Part shown: piece by piece, positions 57,571 through 64,000 of the stretch
Layout of the letters: every line of letters begins with the position of its first letter
Numbering within the stretch: the first letter of the stretch is position 1
Source: Clostridiales bacterium
GTDB lineage: Bacteria; Bacillota; Clostridia; Oscillospirales; Oscillospiraceae
Direction: 5' to 3'
Assembly (NCBI GenBank): GCA_004555205.1
Contig: SFIY01000003.1
Span: forward strand, 69,866-133,865
Length of the DNA: 64,000 nt
The notes under the pieces: generated by a model
The model's input: only the letters and a program-made list of their open reading frames with translations
What the model was told of the DNA's origin: nothing
The model's database searches: none
Position numbers and translations under genes: made by a program

Positions 57571-58413
57571 ATGCCATTTTCCGCAAAACGAAAGCTATGG
57601 AACGGCGGCGTGAGAAGCCTGGTCTATCTGGCCTCCGGATTAACGGTGGGATTACTGCTGTTCCTGATCGGCTATATTCTGTATCGCGGCATTCCTTATC
57701 TGAGCTGGAAGCTGCTTACGGGTGAAACGAGCTACATCAAAGATACCATCGGTATTTTGCCGAATATTGTCAACACGCTCTATATCATCGTGGTAGCCAT
57801 GGCTGTTGTGCTCCCGCTGGGCGTCGGTGCGGCCGTTTATCTGACGGAGTATGCCAAAAGCAAAAGAGCGGTGGCGCTGATCGAATTTGCCGCCGAAACG
57901 CTGACCGGTATTCCGTCCATTATCTTCGGCCTGGCGGGTATGCTGCTTTTTACGCAGCTTTGCGGATTCGGTGCAGGTATTCTGGCCGGCGGCCTGACTT
58001 TGGTCATGATGATCTTACCCACCATTGTCCGCACGACGCAGGAGAGCCTGAAAACCGTTCCGCAGTCCTACCGGGAAGGTGCGCTGGCTTTGGGCGCCGG
58101 CAAGTGGCGTATGGTGCGCACAGTGGTGCTGCCTAATGCAATCGACGGCATTGTCACCGGATGTATTCTGGCCATAGGGCGCATCGTGGGCGAATCGGCG
58201 GCGCTGCTGTTTACGGCGGGCTTCGGCTTGAAGTTGCAGGGGTTTTCCAAGGCGCTGCACGCATCATCGGCCACCCTGACGGTGGCGCTGTACGTCTATG
58301 CCAGCGAACAGGGACAGATAGACACGGCGTTTGCCATTGCCGTTATTTTGCTGGCGCTGACCTTGCTGATCAACTTTGCTTCGGCGTATGCAGGACGGAG
58401 GTTAAAAAGGTAA
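57571..58413 (+). CDS. pstA: Phosphate ABC transporter permease PstA
   Basis: The 280 aa have about six membrane segments, with FAAETLTGIPSIIFGLAGM and the EAA loop SYREGALALGAGKWRMVRTVVLPNAIDGIV typical of PstA. It starts 3 bases after pstC (AAGAAAGAAGGATAAGAG upstream) and pairs with PstC in the membrane. Confidence 0.95.
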   Translation: MPFSAKRKLWNGGVRSLVYLASGLTVGLLLFLIGYILYRGIPYLSWKLLTGETSYIKDTIGILPNIVNTLYIIVVAMAVVLPLGVGAAVYLTEYAKSKRAVALIEFAAETLTGIPSIIFGLAGMLLFTQLCGFGAGILAGGLTLVMMILPTIVRTTQESLKTVPQSYREGALALGAGKWRMVRTVVLPNAIDGIVTGCILAIGRIVGESAALLFTAGFGLKLQGFSKALHASSATLTVALYVYASEQGQIDTAFAIAVILLALTLLINFASAYAGRRLKR

Positions 58414-58416
58414 GAA

Positions 58417-59172
58417 ATGAATGCAATTATGACAACAAAAGACCTGAATCTCTGGTATGGAGACGATCAGGCACTGCATCATATCAGTATAGAATTGCCC
58501 AGAAACGAGATAACGGCGCTGATCGGCCCGTCCGGCTGCGGCAAGTCTACGTTTTTGAAAACGCTGAACCGTATGCAGGACCTGGTTCCGGGCGTCCGGA
58601 TCAGCGGGAAGGTGCTGTATGAGGACAATGACATTTACGATCCTTCCGTAGATGTGACATGGCTCAGAAAACGCATCGGCATGGTGTTTCAAAAGGCAAA
58701 TCCGTTTCCCATGAGCATCTACGACAACATTGCCTACGGCCCGCGCACCCACGGTATCCGCAGCAAGGCCAAGCTGGATGAAATCGTGGAAAAATCCCTG
58801 AGGGATGCGGCCATATGGGAGGAGGTCAAGGACCGGCTCAAGACATCGGCCTTGCGTATGTCCGGCGGCCAACAGCAGCGGCTGTGCATTGCCAGGGCTT
58901 TGGCAGTGGAGCCGGATGTCCTTTTGATGGATGAATCCACTTCTGCGCTGGATCCTATTTCCACAGGCAAAATCGAAGAGCTGGCGCTGCAGCTCAAGGA
59001 AAAATACACGGTGGTCATGGTGACCCACAATCTGCAGCAGGCAGTTCGCGTGTCAGACAACTGTGCGTTCTTTTTGCTGGGCAATCTGATTGAATTCAGC
59101 CGCACGGAGGCTATGTTTTCCAATCCCCATGACAAACGCACCGAGGACTATATCACAGGGAGGTTCGGTTAA
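58417..59172 (+). CDS. pstB: Phosphate ABC transporter ATPase PstB
   Basis: The 251 aa carry Walker [10 protein letters not shown] (near 40), the Q-loop [15 protein letters not shown], the signature MSGGQQQR, Walker [14 protein letters not shown] and the H-loop [11 protein letters not shown]. The NPFPMSI stretch is typical of PstB. It starts 3 bases after pstA and ends 1 base before phoU. Confidence 0.97.
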   Translation: MNAIMTTKDLNLWYGDDQALHHISIELPRNEITALIGPSGCGKSTFLKTLNRMQDLVPGVRISGKVLYEDNDIYDPSVDVTWLRKRIGMVFQKANPFPMSIYDNIAYGPRTHGIRSKAKLDEIVEKSLRDAAIWEEVKDRLKTSALRMSGGQQQRLCIARALAVEPDVLLMDESTSALDPISTGKIEELALQLKEKYTVVMVTHNLQQAVRVSDNCAFFLLGNLIEFSRTEAMFSNPHDKRTEDYITGRFG

Positions 59173-59838
59173 ATGCGCTCTCAATTTGACAGGCAACTGC
59201 AAAAGCTGAAAACAGAGATGATCGCAATGGGCTTACTTTGCCGGATGGCCATTGATAAGGCAAGCAAGGCGCTGCTCCACTGCGATACCTCCATGGCAAG
59301 GGAGCTGCCGGAGCTGCTGGCCCATATCGACCAAAAGGAGCGGGAAATCGAGGCCATTTGCCTGCAGCTTCTGCTGCAGCAGCAGCCGGTGGCACGGGAC
59401 CTGCGAACCGTATCCGCAGCCATGAAAATGGTGACGGATATTGAGCGTATCGGCGATCAGTCTGCGGATCTGGCGGAAATCATCGCTATGGGGCATATAA
59501 CGGCAATTCCGAAAACGCTGCCAATGGAAAAAATGGCCCTGTCTGTGATCAAGATGGTGACAGACAGCATTGACTCCTTTGTCAGTCAGGATGAGGATGA
59601 AGCACGGGCGGTGCTTCGATATGATGATGTGGTGGATGGCTGCTTCAATGAATGCAAGGCGGCGCTGATCGCGCTGCTGCAGGCAGCGGAAATTGACGGT
59701 GAGGCCATGCTGGACCTGCTGATGATATCGAAATACTTTGAGCGTATCGGTGACCACGCCGTCAACATTGCAAAGTGGGTAATCTTCTCCGTTACGGGAA
59801 CGATCGTGCAGGATGAACACGCTGCGCAAACGGACTGA
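59173..59838 (+). CDS. phoU: Phosphate signalling protein PhoU
   Basis: The 221 aa are all helical with two repeats of the PhoU metal-binding motif: MVTDIERIGDQSADLAEI (about 79-96) and YFERIGDHAVNIAKW (about 183-198). It couples Pst transport status to PhoR and represses the regulon when phosphate is ample. The ATG follows the pstB stop directly. Confidence 0.96.
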   Translation: MRSQFDRQLQKLKTEMIAMGLLCRMAIDKASKALLHCDTSMARELPELLAHIDQKEREIEAICLQLLLQQQPVARDLRTVSAAMKMVTDIERIGDQSADLAEIIAMGHITAIPKTLPMEKMALSVIKMVTDSIDSFVSQDEDEARAVLRYDDVVDGCFNECKAALIALLQAAEIDGEAMLDLLMISKYFERIGDHAVNIAKWVIFSVTGTIVQDEHAAQTD

Positions 59839-59845
59839 AAAGGAC

Positions 59846-59900
59846 TTTACATACATTTTACAAAAGGATGATAACAGATTTGACGAAAGTACCATAAGCT
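59846..59900 (+). promoter_or_regulatory. Pho box and promoter of the Na/Pi cotransporter gene
   Basis: TTTACA at 59846-59851 and 59857-59862, GATTT at 59877, TAAGCT at 59895-59900: the same geometry as the other two Pho promoters, with the weakest -10 element. Confidence 0.8.
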
Positions 59901-59930
59901 ATATTCGTACACAGATGAAAGGAAAGATGT

Positions 59931-61682
59931 ATGGATATTTTTAATGTACTGAGTCTGATCGGAGGCTTATGCCTGTTCCTGTTTGGTATGAATGTGATGG
60001 GACAGGCGCTGGAACGCAGAGCCGGCGGAAAGCTCCGCAGCCTGCTGGGTAAAATGACGACCAACAGGGCGGCAGGTCTTGTCACGGGACTTGGCGTGAC
60101 GGCCGTGATCCAAAGTTCTTCTGCCACCACAGTCATGGTGGTGGGCTTCGTTAACTCGGGCCTCATGACCTTGAAGCAGGCCATCAATGTGATTATGGGC
60201 GCCAATATCGGAACCACGGTCACCGCATGGATTCTGAGCCTTGCAGGCATTGACAGCGGCAATGTCTTTGTCAGTCTGCTCAAGCCCACGTCGTTTACAC
60301 CTGTTCTGGCGCTGGTGGGCATTATTTTCTATATGTTCAGCAAGAATGCCAAGAGAAAGGACACCGGCATGATTTTGCTGGGCTTTGCCACGCTGATGTT
60401 CGGCATGGACGCCATGTCCGCCGCGGTGTCGGGCCTGCGCGATGTGCCGGCGTTTGCGCAGTTGTTCCTGCTGTTCAAAAACCCCGTTCTGGGTGTGTTG
60501 GCAGGTGCTATCCTCACGGCGATCATCCAGTCCAGCTCGGCCTCGGTGGGTATCCTGCAGGCGCTGGCTGTTACCGGGCAGGTCAGCTACGGCGCAGCCA
60601 TCCCCATCATCATGGGTCAGAACATCGGCACCTGTATTACCGCCATTCTCTCCTCGGTGGGCGCCAATAAAAACGCCAAGCGCGCCGCGCTGGTACACCT
60701 CAGCTTTAACCTGATCGGTACGGCCGTATGGCTGACGGTGTTCTGCGTGGTCAAGGCGATTCTTCATCCGGTGCTGCTGGGCGCCCCCGCCTCGCTGCTG
60801 GGCATTGCCGTTGCACACTCGGCCTTCAATGTGCTGTGCACGCTGCTGATGCTGCCCCTTGCCGGCATGCTGGAAAAACTGGTGTGCCGTCTGGTGCCGG
60901 ACGCCAAGAAGCCGGAGACCGAAACAGAGCTGGACAAACGACTGCTTGCCACGCCGCCTATCGCGCTGGCGCGCTGCCGTGAGGTGACCGCGGATATGGC
61001 CGTGTGCGCCGTAGGCGCATTGAAGGACGCCCTCGCCATACTCTCCGACTATACGCCGGAAGCGGCGGAAAAAATCCGTGCCGCGGAGGAGAAAACAGAC
61101 CATTATGAAGACCAATTGGGCACCTATTTGGTGGAACTCAGTGCCAAACAAATCAGTTCCGAGGATAGCCATGAGGCGGCAAAGCTTTTGAAAGTCATCG
61201 GTGACTTCGAGCGCATCTCCGACCATGCCGTCAATCTGGTGGAGTCGGCGGAGGAACTGGAGGAAAAGGGCTTAAAGCTGTCAAAGCCTGCAGAAAAGGA
61301 GCTGGCTGTACTGACAGCGGCTGTGGATGAGATACTGGGCCTGTCGCTTACGGCATTTACGGATAATGACCTGTCGGCCGCCGCCCTTGTGGAGCCGCTG
61401 GAGCAGGTCATCGACGAGTTGAAGGAAAAGCTGCGCACACACCACATTCTGCGTATGCAGCAGGGCCAGTGCGGCATGGAGGCAGGCTTTGTGTGGTCGG
61501 ATCTGCTCACCGACCTGGAGCGCGTGTCAGACCATTGCTCCAACATTGCCGGCTGTGTGACGGACATGAGTGAGGGCAATCTTAATCTGCACGAATCCCT
61601 TCGTGCCGTCAAGAACGATCAGGGAAAGTTCGCGGATTGCATTGCGCAGTATCGGGACAAATACGCAGTAGCCGCCGAGTAA
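59931..61682 (+). CDS. Na+/phosphate cotransporter with PhoU-like C-terminal domain
   Basis: The 583 aa are an NptA/YjbB-type transporter: membrane domain (about 1-325) with the inverted-repeat motifs TAVIQSSSATTVMVVGFVN (about 55-73) and IIQSSSASVGILQAL, then a PhoU-like helical domain (about 350-575) with DFERISDHAVNLVE and DLERVSDHCSNIAG. It moves phosphate with sodium; in some bacteria the direction is export. Its Pho box indicates induction at low phosphate, alongside the high-affinity Pst system. AAAGGAAAG precedes the ATG. The mobile-element remnant begins right after its stop. Confidence 0.93.
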   Translation: MDIFNVLSLIGGLCLFLFGMNVMGQALERRAGGKLRSLLGKMTTNRAAGLVTGLGVTAVIQSSSATTVMVVGFVNSGLMTLKQAINVIMGANIGTTVTAWILSLAGIDSGNVFVSLLKPTSFTPVLALVGIIFYMFSKNAKRKDTGMILLGFATLMFGMDAMSAAVSGLRDVPAFAQLFLLFKNPVLGVLAGAILTAIIQSSSASVGILQALAVTGQVSYGAAIPIIMGQNIGTCITAILSSVGANKNAKRAALVHLSFNLIGTAVWLTVFCVVKAILHPVLLGAPASLLGIAVAHSAFNVLCTLLMLPLAGMLEKLVCRLVPDAKKPETETELDKRLLATPPIALARCREVTADMAVCAVGALKDALAILSDYTPEAAEKIRAAEEKTDHYEDQLGTYLVELSAKQISSEDSHEAAKLLKVIGDFERISDHAVNLVESAEELEEKGLKLSKPAEKELAVLTAAVDEILGLSLTAFTDNDLSAAALVEPLEQVIDELKEKLRTHHILRMQQGQCGMEAGFVWSDLLTDLERVSDHCSNIAGCVTDMSEGNLNLHESLRAVKNDQGKFADCIAQYRDKYAVAAE

Positions 61683-61684
61683 GG

Positions 61685-63153
61685 GCAGAGGTTGTCCGCA
61701 GGATATTCCGTCTGACCATTGAGGGCAAAGGCCTGTATGATATTGCCCGTATTCTCTATGACGATAAGGTAGAAACACCTGCCGTTTACTTTGGCAAACA
61801 GAACAAGGGCATTTGGAAAAGCAAGGAGGAATTTCCCAACCCGTATAACTGGAGTGGTTATATTGTCGGGAGCATCAGCAGTCCTACAAAGACAAAAATC
61901 CCGTGATGAACCCCAAAGAGAAATGGCTGATCTTTGAAGATACCCATGAAGCTATTGTCGATAAGGAAACTTGGGAGCTTGCACAGAAACTGCGAAAAAC
62001 ACCAAGACGGCATGATACTCTGGGCGAAGCAAATCCGCTAACAGGACTTCTGTTCTGTGCCGACTGCGGAGCGAAAATGACCAACCACCGTTCCAGAGGC
62101 GGCACGGAGAACAATCCCTACCCCTCCGGCTTTTATGACTGTTCCTCTTATACGCTGGCACATCAAAAACGCACCCATGCTTGCAGCGGCCACTATATCA
62201 GAACAAAAGCACTCAGAGAGCTGATTCTGGAAACCGTCCGTACAGCCAGCACCTTTGCCATCACCAATCCAGATGAATTTATGGAAAAGGTGCGTTCCGC
62301 TTCTCAGATCAGACAGGCGGAGGCAGCAAAGGAAACCAAGCGCAAGCTGAACAAAGACCGCAAGCGCATCACTGAGCTGGACAACATCATTAAAAAGCTC
62401 TACGAAACCTTTGCTGTTGGGCGGATCTCCGATGAACGCTTTGACAGTCTGCTTGCGGAATATGAAACGGAGCAAAAAGCCCTTGTCGCTTCTGTTGCCG
62501 AAGCGGAGCAGCGTTTGTCCTGCTTTGAGGAAGATACTGACCGTGCGGAGCAGTTCCTTTCTCTGGCGAAGAAGTACACCGACTTTTCGGAGCTGACCAC
62601 GACCATGATAAACGAGTTTATTGACAAGATCATCGTCCACTCCCCGGAAAAGATTGACGGAGATCGTGTGCAGGAAGTGGAGATTTATCTGAAGTTCATC
62701 GGGCGCTTTGATTTGCCTGAGCCGGAGCTGACCGCAGAGGAAGCCAAACGGCAGGAGCAGCTTCGCAGACACCGCATTAAGAGCCGTGAACGCTATCAGA
62801 AAATCAAGGCTGGCGAACACGCAGTTGGTCAGCCGTTTAAGCTGACCTGTAAATGCTGCGGCGAAGAATTTGAATCCAAGCGTTCAAACACTCTGTTTTG
62901 TACCCCTAACTGTCGTGCAAGATTTTATCGGCAGGAAGCGGCTGAAAACAGAAGCCGGGAATGTGTTTGCGAGAACTGCGGCAGTACCTTTATCACAACA
63001 AGATCGGACACGAAATATTGTTCGGATGCTTGCAGGACGGCAGCTAACCGCAGGATGCAGAAAGAACGCAACGCAGCAAAGAGGGCGGCAAAAGCCGAGC
63101 CGGTATTGCAGGAAATTCAGCACACGGAAGAACCGGAAAAGAAAACAGCATAA
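61685..63153 (+). pseudogene. Serine recombinase remnant (catalytic domain lost, frameshifted)
   Basis: The coding trace starts at AEVVRRIFRLTIEGKG, the middle of a large serine recombinase, directly after the transporter stop, so the N-terminal catalytic domain is missing. Near 61868-61905 the frame breaks: the first part ends in GYIVGS, and HQQSYKDKNPVMNPKEKW continues in another frame. From 61903 an open frame of 416 aa holds the recombinase zinc-ribbon (LLFCADCGAKM), a coiled coil, a DUF4368-like domain and two extra C-terminal treble-clef zinc fingers (CKCCGEEF...CTPNCR, CENCGSTF...CSDACR). It cannot recombine without its catalytic serine. Confidence 0.88.
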
Positions 63154-63164
63154 TGAATGACGCT

Positions 63165-63202
63165 AACGGCGGCTTGTGAGAAAAATCTCACAGGCCGCCG
63201 TT
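63165..63202 (+). terminator. Terminator after the recombinase remnant
   Basis: Two stacked arm pairs, AACGGCGGC with GCCGCCGTT and TGTGAG with CTCACA, then TTTT. Confidence 0.85.
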
Positions 63203-63239
63203 TTGCGTTTGCCGCCATCTTTGGCAGAAAGGATTCTAT

Positions 63240-63446
63240 ATGACTGAAAACGAAAAGAAACTATTACAGGCGAAGCACCGATTGGAGGAAGCGCAGATGC
63301 GTGACCGAAATAAGGAGCGAAAAGCAAGGACACGGCGGCTGATCCAGGAGGGGGCGATTTTGGAGAAAGCATTACCTCATACAACACAGATGACATTGGA
63401 ACAGTTGGAGGAATTTTTGTGCGAGGTATTCAAAGCAATACGATGA
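63240..63446 (+). CDS. DUF3847 family protein
   Basis: The 68 aa are Lys/Glu/Arg-rich and helical: MTENEKKLLQAKHRLEEAQM, then RTRRLIQEGAILEKALP and TLEQLEEFLCEVF. It matches the small DUF3847 proteins found next to relaxase genes on mobilisable elements of Bacillota; the function is unknown, possibly a relaxase accessory or DNA-binding protein. AAAGGA precedes the ATG. A putative oriT and a relaxase gene follow. Confidence 0.8.
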   Translation: MTENEKKLLQAKHRLEEAQMRDRNKERKARTRRLIQEGAILEKALPHTTQMTLEQLEEFLCEVFKAIR

Positions 63447-63490
63447 TTTTATGCGCTCCGGGCAACCGGGGCGCTTCTCTTTTATCCCGA

Positions 63491-63525
63491 AGGGCGCACT
63501 TACTCACCACCCCGAAGGGGCGGTG
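63491..63525 (-). other. oriT: Putative MobQ-type origin of transfer
   Basis: On the minus strand TAAGTGCGCCCT (63502-63491) equals the nick-region core of the RSF1010/MobQ family. Directly 5' of it on that strand is a hairpin with 9-base arms and one mismatch (63525-63517 and 63513-63505). A MobA/MobL relaxase gene follows about 300 bases away. The hairpin-next-to-core layout is that of this oriT family. The nick itself is inferred. Confidence 0.7.
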
Positions 63526-63662
63526 GTATTGCCTGCGGCAACTGTGCGCTCTGCGAGGCGGATGCGGCTTCTGCGGAAGCCTTATGGACAATGTCACATC
63601 ACGGCGGTGCTGCTGTCATTGTCCACGCAGACGGCTTTATATTTTGCTTCATCAGCAGAACA

Positions 63663-63727
63663 GTTGTTTCCGTTTTGGAAACAACTTGCCGTCTGCCAGT
63701 GAAAAACATCAACCTGATGTTTTTCAC
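63663..63727. repeat. Two perfect hairpins before the relaxase gene
   Basis: GTTGTTTCC/GGAAACAAC (63663-63671, 63677-63685) and GTGAAAAACATCA/TGATGTTTTTCAC (63699-63711, 63715-63727). They lie in the 371-base gap 63447-63817, which has no convincing gene, and could be accessory oriT repeats or regulatory hairpins. Confidence 0.7.
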
Positions 63728-63817
63728 TGCTATGGGTATCGCTTCTTCTGCGACACCCATTTTCTTTTTGCGAAAAAGAAACAAAAAAGCTGAAGGACGA
63801 AAGGACGGTGAGAACGA

Positions 63818-64000
63818 ATGGCTATCTACCACTTGGAAGCAAAGGTGGTCAGCAGAGGTACGGGGCGTTCTGCGGTTGCCGCTTCCGCTTATCTGAGCTG
63901 TACTAATATCTTAAACGACTATGACGGAGTACGGCACGATTTCACACGGAAGAAAGGGCTTGTGTGGCAGGATGTGTTTCTGCCGGAGTTCGCTCCACCC
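63818..64000 (+). CDS. MobA/MobL family relaxase, N-terminal part
   Basis: The first 61 codons are in the window: MAIYHLEAKVVSRGTGRSAVAASAYLS is the usual start of MobA/MobL relaxases, followed by DYDGVRHDFTRKKGLVWQDVFLPE. These enzymes nick oriT with a tyrosine and lead the strand during conjugative mobilisation. The HxH motif would lie beyond the window edge. It indicates an integrative mobilisable element continuing past 64 kb. Confidence 0.93.
   Translation, partial: MAIYHLEAKVVSRGTGRSAVAASAYLSCTNILNDYDGVRHDFTRKKGLVWQDVFLPEFAPP

Noticed and set aside
63419..63793. Plus-strand frames in the gap before the relaxase
   Set aside because: Arg/Cys/His-rich frames across hairpins and the putative oriT; no start signals.
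1..64000. tRNA, rRNA or CRISPR arrays
   Set aside because: I looked for TTCGA-type T-loops, CCA ends and regularly spaced repeats in the intergenic regions and saw none convincing.

Overview
The window looks like a chromosomal segment of a fairly GC-rich member of the Clostridia, most like an Oscillospirales gut anaerobe. The evidence is tRNA-sensing T-box leaders, Spo0J-type parS sites, a Noc-like ParB paralogue, a DnaD/DnaI-type primosome pair, ZapA, a YtrA-type GntR regulator and a TTTACA-type Pho box. This placement is inference from gene content; no 16S or other marker gene is present. Three perfect parS sites beside parA, parB and rsmG suggest that this part of the chromosome is close to the replication origin.

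Layout. 1-2.6 kb: end of rpsT, two tiny divergent genes (one a ribbon-helix-helix protein) and T-box-controlled glyQS. 2.6-3.4 kb: a small cassette with nested inverted repeats carrying a DUF559 nuclease-like gene. 3.4-7.4 kb (minus): pduL, a MATE transporter, an alanyl-tRNA editing protein and an acetyltransferase. 7.4-11.8 kb (minus): a T-box operon of a membrane protein, hisS and aspS, followed by a displaced second copy of the aspS 3' end. 11.8-17.4 kb (minus): a methylglyoxal-synthase-like protein, a MinD-like ATPase, rsmG, mscL, serS, parB and parA with parS sites. 17.4-26.9 kb (minus): a GH13 amylase, the elongation genes mrdA, mreD and mreC, then maf, dut, a U32 peptidase, zapA and ogt. 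27-35.3 kb: noc-like, vanW, prmA, degV, mnmE and the dnaD/dnaI pair.

35.3-42.4 kb: an OB-fold lipoprotein-like membrane protein facing an XRE regulator across two palindromes, pnp-rpsO with an unusual pnp leader hairpin, a ferredoxin, and a GntR-regulated ABC exporter. 42.4-44.8 kb: a CofE-like ligase and a PAP2 phosphatase. 44.9-51.5 kb: two paralogous two-gene redox operons (a CrtI/retinol-saturase-like flavoprotein plus a flavin/2Fe-2S reductase) arranged head to head around one FadR-type GntR regulator, with the same operator in both promoters.

51.5-61.7 kb: a leucine-rich-repeat protein, then a complete phosphate module: phoP, phoR, an HD hydrolase, pstSCAB, phoU and a Na/Pi cotransporter. 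Three promoters in it share identical Pho-box geometry. From 61.7 kb to the end a mobile element begins: a serine-recombinase remnant lacking its catalytic domain, a DUF3847 gene, a MobQ-like oriT core and the start of a MobA/MobL relaxase that runs off the window.
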